This document shows, piece after piece, positions 26,710 to 35,676 of a stretch of DNA of 64,000 nucleotides. The notes under the pieces are model-generated. The model saw nothing but the letters and a program-made list of their open reading frames with translations, was not told where the DNA came from and searched no databases. This DNA comes from JBBQZO01 sp038207625 (GTDB taxonomy: Bacteria; Pseudomonadota; Gammaproteobacteria; Burkholderiales; Burkholderiaceae_D): assembly GCA_038207625.1 (NCBI GenBank), contig JBBQZO010000023.1, positions 36,049-100,048 of the forward strand, given 5' to 3'. Each line of letters starts with the position of its first letter. Within the stretch, counting starts at the first letter, position 1. The position numbers and the translations under genes are program-made.

Positions 26710-27351
26710 TTACGCTTGCTTGCGGCGACGTGCAGCAACGGCCAGCAGGCCCAGACCGGCCAGCAGCATGCCGTAGGTTTCTGGCTCAGGCACGGCGGCG
26801 GTCACGGAAACGTTGTCGATGAACAGCGACGCGTCTTCATCGGTGGTCAGGTTGATACCTTGGAAGGTCAGCGTGTGGCTCGAGCCGGTCAGGCCGCTGG
26901 CGGTGAAACTGAAGTTGTTCCAGGCTTCGCCAGTCGGCGTGAGCGTAGCGCCAATGGCCACGCCATCGATTGTCACGTTGACGCTTTCGTTGTTGCCAGG
27001 GCGCTGGGCCAGGTCGAACGAAATGGTCAGGCTGTCGGCGCTGGAGGTGAACGTCTGGGTGGCGACCGGGGTAATCCATCCAAACGGGCTGTAGCTCTGC
27101 AGGAAAGCGACCGTATCGCTGCTTGCAACGCCGCCCCATGCGCCCGAATTGTTGATGATGCCGCTGCCTTCGCTGAAGGACCAGGCCGAATTGGTGGTCA
27201 GAACACCGTGGAAACCGTTCGCGTAGGCGTAATCGCCGGCGCTGACAGTCGACAGGTCAAAGCTGCCGTCTTCGATCAGGGTGGTGGACGCGGACGCCGA
27301 GCTTGCGACGAACAGGGTGGCGACGGCGAATACGAGTGAACGCAGGATCAT
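26710..27351 (-). CDS. PEP-CTERM sorted exported protein
   Basis: 213 residues. Signal peptide (MILRSLVFAVATLFVASSAS), a beta-rich middle of about 160 residues (jelly-roll-like, resembling carbohydrate-binding or DUF642-like folds; not certain), and a C-terminal sorting tail VPEPETYGMLLAGLGLLAVA followed by ARRRKQA: the PEP box, a TM helix and a basic end. Such proteins are processed by exosortase, often with exopolysaccharide. Promoter carries an exact FNR box (27413-27426), a hint of oxygen control. Ends near the 26605 hairpin. Confidence 0.92.
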   Translation of the reverse strand: MILRSLVFAVATLFVASSASASTTLIEDGSFDLSTVSAGDYAYANGFHGVLTTNSAWSFSEGSGIINNSGAWGGVASSDTVAFLQSYSPFGWITPVATQTFTSSADSLTISFDLAQRPGNNESVNVTIDGVAIGATLTPTGEAWNNFSFTASGLTGSSHTLTFQGINLTTDEDASLFIDNVSVTAAVPEPETYGMLLAGLGLLAVAARRRKQA

Positions 27352-27385
27352 GATGGCAACTTTCAGATTGGACGTGATTAATCAA

Positions 27386-27426
27386 AAGATATTTGAGTGA
27401 TAACGAAGTATATTGATTAATATCAA
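27386..27426 (-). promoter_or_regulatory. FNR/Anr-type promoter of PEP-CTERM gene
   Basis: Box TTGAT-TAAT-ATCAA at 27413-27426 is an exact FNR/Anr consensus. On the minus strand a -10 like TATCTT (27386-27391) puts the transcription start near 27379, so the box centre is at about -41, the class II activator position. A second palindrome, TGATTAATCA, lies at 27375-27384, over the start site. Confidence 0.65.
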
Positions 27427-28069
27427 AACAGACAACATAAATTATGCAATTGAAATTTAGTGATTTTTCGGCTTCGCGATGGCGCTGGTCTGGGCGCCTT
27501 GCGCGTTCAGTGCCCGTGTTCGAGACCGCTGCAGGCGGGGCAATGTTGACACATGCAACACAGCGGACGATGTAACCTTGCCGTAGCTAATGAAGCACCT
27601 GGCATGCCAGGCAAACGCAGGTCATGTCGGCGTGCATACGGTCATCTTGCTGTGTGTGCTTGGGGGCCAAGGCAGGTGAGCGGGCGTCACCGCAACGTGC
27701 CCATCGCCGCCTTGCGCGCACGCCGGCAGCTCCCGCAGCTGCTCGACCATCGCGGTCCCGGCGGTCCCGGCGGTCCCGAGCGCGCCCGACGGCGCAGCGG
27801 TGTTCAAAGGTGAAACTATGTCACGGGGATTGTCAATTCCTGCGGCTTTTTTTTTAGAATTGCAGACATTGGGAAGGCGCGCGTGCTAGTCTGCTTGATC
27901 GGGCAGTGCAAGCGGCGGCGTTCAATACGGCGGCGGCCCCGTTAATTCTGCACGGCAACTTGGCGCCCCACCGGGCCGCTAGTCTGCGTCGGCATCCTGC
28001 GGTGTCGGCCGACGAACGGCCCGCCAGGATCTTGATTGCTGCTTCATCAGCACACGTATCTGAAACAAC

Positions 28070-28112
28070 TTGATGTGCATCAAAGTTTCCAGGGCAGGCA
28101 AACGACTACAGT
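28070..28112 (+). promoter_or_regulatory. FNR/Anr-type promoter ahead of HMA/CBS/KOR genes
   Basis: Box TTGAT-GTGC-ATCAA at 28070-28083 is an exact FNR/Anr consensus. A -10 like TACAGT (28107-28112) puts the start near 28119, with the box centre at about -42, the class II position. The first gene downstream is the HMA protein at 28278. Confidence 0.65.
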
Positions 28113-28277
28113 AGGGTGGCGGCGAGGATGGCTGCGATGCGCGTAGCGCAAACGCGTGTCGGCGCGCTGCCCGACCAAGCGGTTGACTGCAGCAGAGGGC
28201 TGTTCGCGTGTAATCGATGCGCGGCGAGCGGCGGTAAAGGGTACCCGAACATCGACGCATACAGACTGGTGTAGATC

Positions 28278-28511
28278 ATGGAAATCCTGGCGCTTGGAAT
28301 CGACGGAATGCAGCGTGGCACATGTGCGGCGAGTCTTGAAATGCGACTCTATTCGGTGCCGGGGGTCGAATCGGCCGCCGTCTCGTTTGCCGCCGGCGAG
28401 GCTGAGATCACGTTCGACCCGCGTCGAACCGACGCCGTCGCGCTGACCAGCCTGGTGGCCGAGGCCGGCTATGCGGCCCGCGTCGTGAGCGGCGACCGTT
28501 CCGCGCGCTAA
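28278..28511 (+). CDS. HMA-like small protein with a lost metal Cys
   Basis: 77 residues. Matches the heavy-metal-associated (CopZ-type) beta-alpha-beta-beta-alpha-beta fold: GVESAAVSFAAGEAEITFDP and LVAEAGYAARV. The metal motif should read GMxCxxC but reads GMQRGTC, so the first Cys is Arg. With one Cys it is unlikely to bind copper as usual; it may be a degenerate chaperone or bind differently. Behind the FNR-type promoter at 28070-28112. Ribosome site weak. Confidence 0.75.
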   Translation: MEILALGIDGMQRGTCAASLEMRLYSVPGVESAAVSFAAGEAEITFDPRRTDAVALTSLVAEAGYAARVVSGDRSAR

Positions 28512-28650
28512 CGCCGGTCGCGCACGGCGCGACAGCGTGCCCGATGCGCTGGTGAGGCACGCGCCGCGCGCCCGGTGCAAACAGCACTGCATGCAATGGT
28601 GATACGCGCTGTTTGCCGATTTGTCGCATCACACCCGGAAAGGCGATGCC

Positions 28651-29094
28651 ATGACCGAACGCACCGTGATTGAATCGATTTCGCAAAGCCATGTGTTGAG
28701 CGTGCGCACCGAGGCCAGCAGCTACGACGCGGCCTGCGCGATGACCAAGGCGCGCTGCGGCAGCGTGCTGATCGTCGACGCCGCCGGCGCCATGCTGGGC
28801 ATCCTCACCGAGCGCGATCTGATGACCAAACTGATTGCCCAGCGGCGCAATCCCGAAACCACGCCGGTGGTCGACATCATGACCCACAACCCGCACTTCG
28901 TCGCGCCCGAGACGAGCGTGTCGGACGCGGTGCTGATCATGAAGCGGCATAATTTCCGCCACCTGCCGATCATCTCTTCAAACTCCAAAATTCTCGGCGT
29001 GTTCTCGCTGCGCGACGCGATGCCGCGCGAGGTGGACGCGGCCGAACACATGGCCGAGCTGATCGACCAGCAATTTACCAATGTACTCAGTTAG
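28651..29094 (+). CDS. CBS-domain protein
   Basis: 147 residues from ATG 28651 (GGAAAGG ahead; the ATG-less upstream 10 codons are not needed). Two CBS motifs, residues about 10-65 (CGSVLIVDAAGAMLGILTERD) and about 78-135 (FRHLPIISSNSKILGVFSLRD), forming one Bateman module that usually binds adenosyl nucleotides such as AMP, ATP or NADH. No catalytic domain attached. 139 bases behind the HMA gene, 170 ahead of the oxidoreductase genes; probably the same oxygen-controlled block. Confidence 0.9.
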   Translation: MTERTVIESISQSHVLSVRTEASSYDAACAMTKARCGSVLIVDAAGAMLGILTERDLMTKLIAQRRNPETTPVVDIMTHNPHFVAPETSVSDAVLIMKRHNFRHLPIISSNSKILGVFSLRDAMPREVDAAEHMAELIDQQFTNVLS

Positions 29095-29263
29095 CAGCAG
29101 TTTGACGACGTAAGGCAGCACCTGCAAACGCGTGCCGGCGCAACAACCGGCGCTTCCGGTCGGCACGCGCAGCAAGCATGGAAGCGCGCCAGCCCACACC
29201 GGCCCACAAGGCCAGCGGGGATCCACGTGCAGGCCACCCGCCACCGCGTAAGGAGCAGCTAGA

Positions 29264-31090
29264 TTGCGACCCACCGATATCGTTAGCCCGGACTACTTTC
29301 ACAAAGTCGTCGACTGCCAATGGGCCTGTCCCGCCCACACCCCCGTGCCCGAATACATCCGCCTGATCGCCGCCGGCCGCTACACCGACGCCTACCTGAT
29401 CAATTGGGAGTCGAATGTGTTCCCCGGCATCCTGGGACGCACCTGCGACCGACCGTGCGAGCCGGCCTGCCGCCGTTCGCGCGTGGAGGACGAGACGGGC
29501 AAGCAGCCGGTGGCGATCTGTCGGCTCAAGCGCGTGGCGGCCGACTACAAGGACGATATCACCGACCGGCTGCCGCAGCCGCCGGCGGCCAAGAACGGCA
29601 AACGCATCGCCTGCGTGGGCGCCGGCCCGGCCTCGCTGACGGTCGCGCGCGATCTGGCCCAGCACGGCTACGCGGTGACCGTGTTCGATTCGGAGGCGAA
29701 GGCGGGCGGTTTCATCCGCAGCCAGATCCCCAAGTTCCGGCTGCCGGAAGAAGTGATCGACGAGGAAACCGGCTACATCATCAACCTGGGCGTCGAGTTT
29801 CGCGGCGGCGCGCGCATAGCCAGTCTGAAGGACTTGCTGGAGCAGCATTACGACGCCGTGTTCGTCGGCTGCGGCGCGCCGCGCGGACGCGACTTGGCGC
29901 TGGCCGGGCGCGAGGAGGCGGCGGCCAACATCCACCTGGGCATCGACTGGCTGGCCTCGGTGTCGTTTGGCCATGTGCAGCGGATCGGCAAGCGCGTCAT
30001 CGTGCTTGGCGGAGGCAACACGGCGATGGACTGCTGCCGTTCGGCCAAGCGCTTGGGCGGCGAGCAGGTCAGCGTGATCGTGCGCTCGGGCTTCGACGAG
30101 ATGAAGGCCAGCCCGTGGGAAAAGGAAGACGCGCAGCACGAAGGCGTCACCATCCTCAACTTCATGGCGCCCAAGGCGTTTGTGCTCGACAATGGCAAGC
30201 TGTGCGGCATGCAGTTTGAAATGGTCGCCGCGCAGCGCGACGCGAACGGGCGGCGCACGCTGGTGCCCACGGGCGAGGCGGACCAGCTCGTGCCTTGCGA
30301 CGATGTGCTGGTGGCGGTCGGGCAGGAAAATGCGTTCCCGTGGATCGAGCGCGACATTGGCATCGAGTTCGATAAAACCGGCATGCCGGTGGTCGATCCG
30401 GTGACCTTCCAGGCCAGCGCAGCGCAAGTGTTTTTTGGCGGCGACGCAGCCTTCGGCCCGAAGAACATCATCACGGCGGTGGCGCACGGCCACGCGGCGG
30501 CCGTCTCGATCGACAAGTTCTGCAACGGCGAGGACGTGCACCGCCGCCCGCCGCCGATGGTCCACCTGATGAGCCAAAAGATGGGCATCCACGAGTGGAG
30601 CTTCGACAACGCCGTCTCGATCGACAAGCGCGTCAAGGTGCCGCTGCGCGACGTCAGCGCCGCCTTGAAAAACATCCGCGTCGAAGTCGAACTGGGTTTT
30701 GATCCCGCGCTGGCGCTGAAGGAAGCGGGGCGCTGCCTGAACTGCGACGTGCAGACGGTGTTTTCCGACAGCCTGTGCATCGAGTGCGACGCCTGCGTCG
30801 ACATCTGCCCGATGGACTCGATCAGCTTCGTCGACAATGGCGACGAGGCCGATCTGCGCCAGCGCCTGAAAGCGCCCGCGCTGAATCTGGCGCAGTCGCT
30901 GTTCGTCTCCGGCAGCTTGAAAACGGGGCGCATCATGGTCAAGGACGAAGACGTCTGCCTGCACTGCAGCCTGTGCGCCGAACGCTGCCCGACGGGCGCG
31001 TGGGACATGCAAAAATTCTTCTTCTCGCCGGGCCGGGCCGGTCCCGCCTGCCGCGAACAGCCAGCGGCGCCCCTGCGCCAGATCGGATAG
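29264..31090 (+). CDS. GltD-like flavin/Fe-S oxidoreductase subunit of 2-oxoacid oxidoreductase
   Basis: 608 residues, start TTG at 29264 supported by AAGGAG 9 bases ahead. Order: N-terminal Cys-rich Fe-S helical domain (CQWACPAHTP, CDRPCEPACRR), FAD Rossmann (CVGAGPASLTVARDLAQHG), NAD(P)H Rossmann (VLGGGNTAMDCC), FAD exit (FFGGDAAFGPKNIITAV), and two C-terminal 4Fe-4S motifs (CIECDACVDICP; CLHCSLCAERCP). Such GltD/NfnB-like proteins pass electrons between ferredoxin-type clusters and NAD(P). Its position directly ahead of the KorA- and KorB-like genes (12 bases to the next start) indicates that it links the 2-oxoacid enzyme to NAD(P)H; electron direction is inferred. Confidence 0.88.
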   Translation: MRPTDIVSPDYFHKVVDCQWACPAHTPVPEYIRLIAAGRYTDAYLINWESNVFPGILGRTCDRPCEPACRRSRVEDETGKQPVAICRLKRVAADYKDDITDRLPQPPAAKNGKRIACVGAGPASLTVARDLAQHGYAVTVFDSEAKAGGFIRSQIPKFRLPEEVIDEETGYIINLGVEFRGGARIASLKDLLEQHYDAVFVGCGAPRGRDLALAGREEAAANIHLGIDWLASVSFGHVQRIGKRVIVLGGGNTAMDCCRSAKRLGGEQVSVIVRSGFDEMKASPWEKEDAQHEGVTILNFMAPKAFVLDNGKLCGMQFEMVAAQRDANGRRTLVPTGEADQLVPCDDVLVAVGQENAFPWIERDIGIEFDKTGMPVVDPVTFQASAAQVFFGGDAAFGPKNIITAVAHGHAAAVSIDKFCNGEDVHRRPPPMVHLMSQKMGIHEWSFDNAVSIDKRVKVPLRDVSAALKNIRVEVELGFDPALALKEAGRCLNCDVQTVFSDSLCIECDACVDICPMDSISFVDNGDEADLRQRLKAPALNLAQSLFVSGSLKTGRIMVKDEDVCLHCSLCAERCPTGAWDMQKFFFSPGRAGPACREQPAAPLRQIG

Positions 31091-31102
31091 GAGGCGATGA
31101 CC

Positions 31103-32947
31103 ATGTCGCAGAAAATTGAAGCGGTCAACGACTTTGTCGTCAAGTTCGCCAACGTCAACGGCTCCGGCTCGGCGTCGGCCAACGAACTGTTCGCGCGCGC
31201 GATCCTGCGCATGGGCGTGCCCGTCAGCCCGCGCAACATCTTCCCGTCCAATATCCAGGGCATGCCGACCTGGTACGAGGTGCGCGTGAGCGAAGCGGGC
31301 TACCTGGGCCGGCGCGGCAGCTGCGACCTGATGGTGGCGATGAACCCGCAAACCTGGGATGCCGATATGAAGGAGATCGAGCCGGGCGGCTACCTGTTTT
31401 ACGACAGCACGCGCGCCGTGCCGGCGTCCGCCTTCCGCGCCGACGTGCACGCGATCGGCGTGCCGCTGACGGCGATCTGCAACGAGGCATATACGGATGT
31501 ACGGCTGCGCCAGCTGTTCAAAAACATCGTCTACGTGGGCGCGCTGTCGGCGCTGTTAGATATCGAACCGGCGGTGCTGGAAAAGCTGTTTTCCGAGCAG
31601 TACAAAGGCAAGGAAAAACTGGTCGACTCCAACCTCAAGGCGCTGCACATGGGGCGCGACTACGCGCTGGCCAACATTGACTGCGCCGCCATCGGCATCA
31701 AGGTGCGGCGCGCCGACAACGTGGGCGAACGCATTTTCATGGACGGCAACAGCGCCGCAGCCTTGGGCTGCGTGTACGGCGGCGCCACCGTGTGCGCCTG
31801 GTACCCGATCACGCCGTCGTCGTCGCTGGCCGAAGCGTTTCAAAAATACTGCAGCAAATTTCGCGTTGATGAAGCGAGCGGCAAGAACAACTACGCGATC
31901 ATCCAGGCCGAGGACGAGCTGGCCTCGATCGGCATGGTCATCGGGGCAGGGTGGAACGGCGCGCGCGCGTTCACGGCCACGTCCGGCCCGGGCATCTCCC
32001 TGATGACCGAATTCATCGGCCTCGCATATTTCGCCGAAATCCCCGCCACCATCATCAACGTGCAACGCGGCGGGCCATCGACGGGCATGCCGACCCGCAC
32101 CCAGCAGGCCGACATTCTGGCCTGCGCCTATGCGTCCAACGGCGACACCAAACACGTGCTGCTGTTCCCCGAAGACCCGAAGGAATGCTTCGACTTCGCC
32201 GCCACGGCGCTGGACCTGGCGGACCGGCTGCAAACGCCGGTGTTCGTGATGACCGACCTCGACATCGGCATGAACACCCGCCTGTGCGCGCCGCTTGAGT
32301 GGGACGACGCGCGCCGCATGGACCGCGGCAAGGTGATGAGCTACGCGGATCTGGACAGCGGGCGCGATTTTGGCCGCTATTTGGATGTGGACGGCGACGG
32401 CATCCCGTATCGCACCTATCCCGGCACGCACCCCAAGCGCGGCGCCTACTTCACGCGCGGCACCACCAAAGACAGCTACGCGCGCTACAGCGAGGAGGGC
32501 GCCGTCTACGTGGCTAACATGGAACGCCTGCAGAAAAAATTCGAGACCGCCAAAACGCTGGTGCCCGCACCCGTGCTGCGGCGCGCTTGCACGCCTGCCC
32601 GCGCCGGCGTGCTGTACTTCGGCTCGACCAGTCCGGCCATGAGCGAAGCGCTCGATTTGCTTGAGCACGACGCGCTGCATGTGGACGCGCTACGCATCCG
32701 CGCCTATCCGTTTTGCGCCGCCATCATGGAGTTCATCGCCAGCCACGACGAGATCTTCGTCGTCGAGCAGAACCACGACGCCCAGCTGCGCGGCATGCTC
32801 ATTTTGGAAGGCAATCTGAACGCGGCCAAGCTGACCCCCGTGCTGCACTACGACGGCACGCCGATCACGGCGCGCTTCATCCACGGCGCCATCGCAGGCA
32901 AGCTTGGTTTGAACAATGTCACACCCATCAAGAAGGTGGCGCAATGA
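31103..32947 (+). CDS. korA: 2-oxoacid:acceptor oxidoreductase, gamma-alpha fusion subunit
   Basis: 614 residues from ATG 31103, chosen because AGGAGG is 8 bases ahead; ATG 31097 would be only 2 bases from it. The first about 190 residues are the gamma domain (GSGSASANELFARAILRMG), then the alpha pyrimidine-binding domain from about 205 (MDGNSAAALGCVYGGATVCA, YPITPSSSLAEAF) and ATSGPGISLMTEFIGLAYF. Catalyses, with KorB, oxidative decarboxylation of a 2-oxoacid to its acyl-CoA using low-potential acceptors. Best family guess 2-oxoglutarate; pyruvate or branched-chain oxoacids cannot be excluded. Stop overlaps the korB ATG. Confidence 0.9.
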   Translation: MSQKIEAVNDFVVKFANVNGSGSASANELFARAILRMGVPVSPRNIFPSNIQGMPTWYEVRVSEAGYLGRRGSCDLMVAMNPQTWDADMKEIEPGGYLFYDSTRAVPASAFRADVHAIGVPLTAICNEAYTDVRLRQLFKNIVYVGALSALLDIEPAVLEKLFSEQYKGKEKLVDSNLKALHMGRDYALANIDCAAIGIKVRRADNVGERIFMDGNSAAALGCVYGGATVCAWYPITPSSSLAEAFQKYCSKFRVDEASGKNNYAIIQAEDELASIGMVIGAGWNGARAFTATSGPGISLMTEFIGLAYFAEIPATIINVQRGGPSTGMPTRTQQADILACAYASNGDTKHVLLFPEDPKECFDFAATALDLADRLQTPVFVMTDLDIGMNTRLCAPLEWDDARRMDRGKVMSYADLDSGRDFGRYLDVDGDGIPYRTYPGTHPKRGAYFTRGTTKDSYARYSEEGAVYVANMERLQKKFETAKTLVPAPVLRRACTPARAGVLYFGSTSPAMSEALDLLEHDALHVDALRIRAYPFCAAIMEFIASHDEIFVVEQNHDAQLRGMLILEGNLNAAKLTPVLHYDGTPITARFIHGAIAGKLGLNNVTPIKKVAQ

Positions 32948-33999
32948 GCTATCTGGCCAAACCCAAACTGCACCACCCCGAGCTCAAAGCCAACAAGCTT
33001 GGCTACACCCGGCGCGACTACGAAGGCGCCATGTCGACGCTGTGCGCCGGCTGCGGGCACGACTCGATTTCGGCGGCCATCGTGCAAGCCTGCTACAACC
33101 TGGCGATCGAGCCGCACCGCGTGGCCAAGCTGTCCGGCATCGGCTGCTCGTCCAAGTCGCCCACCTATTTTCTGGGCGGCTCGCATGGCTTCAACACCGT
33201 GCACGGGCGCATGCCGTCGGTGCTGACCGGCGCCAACCTGGCCAACCGCGACCTGATTTATCTGGGCGTGTCCGGCGACGGCGACTCCGCCTCGATCGGC
33301 CTGGGCCAGTTCGTGCACAGCATGCGGCGCGCCGTCAACATGGTCTACATCGTCATGAACAACGGCGTGTACGGGCTGACCAAGGGCCAGTTTTCCGCCA
33401 CCGCCGACCAGGGCTCGCGCTCCAAGCGCGGCGTCGTCAACAACGACACGCCAGTGGACTTGGCGGCGCTGGCGCTGCAACTGGGCGTGAGTTTTGTGGC
33501 GCGCAGCTTCTCCGGCAACAAGGAACAACTGATCCCGCTGATCGAAGCGGCGCTGACGCACCAGGGCGCCGCGTTCATCGACGTCATCTCGCCCTGCGTG
33601 GCCTTCAACAACCACCCCGGCTCGACCAAAAGCTACGACTACGTGCGCGAGCACAACGAGTCGGTCAACCGGGTGGACTTTGTGCCCTACGCGCAGGAAA
33701 TCACCGGCCAGTTCGAGCCGGGCACGGTGCAGGACGTGCTGCAGCACGACGGCAGCGTGCTGCGCCTGCGCACGCTGAGCAAAGAGTTCGACGTCAACGA
33801 CCGCATCGCCGCGATGAACTATCTACACCAGCGCCAGGCCGAGGGCGAAGTCGTCACCGGCCTGCTGCACATCGACCCCGAGTCGGCCGACCTGCACAGC
33901 CACCTGAACACCGCGCTGCGTCCGCTGAATCTGCTCGACGAGGCCGCCCTGTGCCCGGGCGGCGCTGCGCTTGCGCGCATCAATGCCTCGCTGCGGTAG
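32944..33999 (+). CDS. korB: 2-oxoacid:acceptor oxidoreductase, TPP-binding beta subunit
   Basis: 351 residues, ATG 32944 overlapping the korA stop by 4 bases. Cluster Cys in CAGCGHDS and GIGCSSKSP and SPCVAFNN; TPP/Mg motif GDGDSASIGLGQ followed by MNNGVYGLTKGQ. Forms the active site with korA. Longer at the C-terminus than minimal KorB proteins. No separate ferredoxin gene is next to it; the Fe-S domains of the upstream flavoprotein presumably take its electrons. Confidence 0.92.
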   Translation: MSYLAKPKLHHPELKANKLGYTRRDYEGAMSTLCAGCGHDSISAAIVQACYNLAIEPHRVAKLSGIGCSSKSPTYFLGGSHGFNTVHGRMPSVLTGANLANRDLIYLGVSGDGDSASIGLGQFVHSMRRAVNMVYIVMNNGVYGLTKGQFSATADQGSRSKRGVVNNDTPVDLAALALQLGVSFVARSFSGNKEQLIPLIEAALTHQGAAFIDVISPCVAFNNHPGSTKSYDYVREHNESVNRVDFVPYAQEITGQFEPGTVQDVLQHDGSVLRLRTLSKEFDVNDRIAAMNYLHQRQAEGEVVTGLLHIDPESADLHSHLNTALRPLNLLDEAALCPGGAALARINASLR

Positions 34000-34091
34000 G
34001 CATCGAGGTTCATTGGCTGTCTACTTCGACGACTAATAATCGCGATTCATGTACATCGTTCAATCGTTTTCGAATTGCTTGAAATGTAATG

Positions 34092-34616
34092 CTATGGCTT
34101 GAACACCAGCCTAAATTTTGTCTTCGCGTTAACATCATCAATTCTGGTCACGGCAATTCCATTGCTATCGACGATCTGCGGACTGTGGCCAGATGGGGGC
34201 GTTGTGAATGTTACTGATCGGTTGGAACTCTTGAATCTGTTGTCGTCCTTATTTGTAATAGGAATGAACCTGATGAAGTAATTGCCGTCTTCATCCTTCT
34301 CAAATCCGAATACCTTGATATTCTCTTTCACTTCAAAAATATTTCCATTTCCCGACACTTCAAGTCGATAAGGCCACTCCTTCGACGTCCATTTTTTCGT
34401 GATATTCCAACCGGATTTTGAAATGTCCGAGATGAAATCCGAACTGACTTCTTCAACCTGCTCGAACGTTAGCTCATCGTCAGTGACGACAATACTGCTT
34501 GTGAAATCGACGTGACCGTCCGGTGCGATCGAGATGACGTCATCCTGCTGCCAACAGGCAGCCATCGAAATAGCCATCGCAATCAGTGCGGCAATACGTG
34601 GCAGCATGCGGGTCAT
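34092..34616 (-). CDS. predicted lipoprotein of the Hcp island
   Basis: 174 residues. Lipobox MAACWQQDD after a hydrophobic signal gives Cys21 as lipid anchor. The rest is polar and beta-rich; family not recognised. It is clearly less GC-rich than the neighbourhood and lies downstream of hcp on the same strand, with a 315-base gap. It might be an accessory or immunity factor of the island (inference). Confidence 0.75.
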   Translation of the reverse strand: MTRMLPRIAALIAMAISMAACWQQDDVISIAPDGHVDFTSSIVVTDDELTFEQVEEVSSDFISDISKSGWNITKKWTSKEWPYRLEVSGNGNIFEVKENIKVFGFEKDEDGNYFIRFIPITNKDDNRFKSSNRSVTFTTPPSGHSPQIVDSNGIAVTRIDDVNAKTKFRLVFKP

Positions 34617-34931
34617 AGATATTCCTCGCTAGTTACAGTAACGTTGTGAACGACGTGACCGGTCGGCGTACTTGGGGAAATGTCATCGAAATCAGATAAA
34701 TTCGATCACGCAATGGAGCAGAAATGGATCACCGTCCATCATTCGGGCATTACCTGAAAATGGCTTGAGTTTGCGAAACAGCGGACACCTCGGTAGTGGC
34801 CAAGATGCCGTCACTCGACGCGATACGAACTTTTTTTCTTGCAAGCATCTCGATTTGGCTGTGAAGCCGCCATCGAGAACCGTGATGGACAGGCAGGGCC
34901 GCTTGGCCCTACCGCACGAGCGCGATTCCGT
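34617..34931. other. intergenic region between hcp and lipoprotein gene
   Basis: 315 bases, AT-richer than average. A short open frame on the plus strand (34672-34935) has no recognised domain. I see no gene, repeat or terminator with confidence. Confidence 0.5.
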
Positions 34932-35423
34932 TTAGGCGATCCGATTGGCGGCCAAGTCCCAACCACCAGCCGTATTGCCGCCGGCGCCACCGCCGATTTT
35001 TTGCTGGGTGTATTTCCACTTCACCTTCGAGAACTTCAAACCGATGTGTTCGGACAGAATGTCGCCCTCGTGAATGGACGGCCTGACGCCACCGATCAGC
35101 ACATTCTCCAGTTCGATCTCGAAATACTTGATCCGCTCCCCCTGGCCGTCGGCACGCATAAATTCTATGCGCGCTTTTGGGATTGTCTTGCCCGAGGAGC
35201 AGGTTTGAAGCAGCACAGGCGAACTCAGGTCCGTCAGCTTCGAGATCACCAAATCCCCATGTTCGCAGCGCTCTGCCGTGTGACCGCCGCCCGTCGATGA
35301 GGTCGCCGACTTGGGCTGGTGCACCTCCCATGATACGGATTTGCATTCGATCCAGTCGCGATGTTTGTCGTCGGCGGACTCCCCTTTGATTCCGTCGATC
35401 TGAAGATAAACGTCGATTGCCAT
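34932..35423 (-). CDS. hcp: Hcp-family type VI secretion tube protein
   Basis: 163 residues from ATG 35423 (GGAGGAAAT directly ahead, an excellent ribosome site). Hcp beta-barrel pattern: MAIDVYLQIDGIKGESADDK, then WECKSVSWEVHQP-like strands, GDLVISKLTD, LLQTCSSGK, and a C-terminal LKFSKVKWKYTQQKIGG. Hcp stacks as hexameric rings in the T6SS tube and can carry effectors in its lumen. No other T6SS core genes are in the window, so this is an orphan Hcp. It is divergent from the lysozyme gene, 253 bases apart. Confidence 0.93.
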   Translation of the reverse strand: MAIDVYLQIDGIKGESADDKHRDWIECKSVSWEVHQPKSATSSTGGGHTAERCEHGDLVISKLTDLSSPVLLQTCSSGKTIPKARIEFMRADGQGERIKYFEIELENVLIGGVRPSIHEGDILSEHIGLKFSKVKWKYTQQKIGGGAGGNTAGGWDLAANRIA

Positions 35424-35676
35424 ATTTCCTCCAAACGTGGGTGGAGCGACCAAGAAAGAACTTGGCGCACCGGTAAGTATTCCGTGGTGACGGGCGACGA
35501 GATTGCGGCCGCACAATGCAGTAAGCGATCAGCTTGCTTGCAGCACAATTTCCGTCCGCATTGTCGTGTTCTTGGATCGAGAACCTTGCGGCATCTCAGC
35601 AGGCGAGTCTTGCCGGATGGTTAGATTCAATACGCGTAGGCCCGAGCCACGTATTTATCAACCACTGGAGAACGCG

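Larger units (their letters stand above)
27352..28277. other. 926-bp regulatory/noncoding region with two FNR boxes
   Basis: Contains the minus-strand promoter of the PEP-CTERM gene, the plus-strand promoter of the HMA/CBS block, three tandem copies of a 9-mer GGTCCCGGC-type at about 27755-27780, and a T9 run at 27846-27854. The short open frames at 27553-27857 show no domain or ribosome site that I can support. Confidence 0.6.

Noticed and set aside
27553..27857. Small open frames between the two FNR boxes
   Set aside because: No ribosome site, low-complexity Arg/Ala/Pro composition and no family resemblance.
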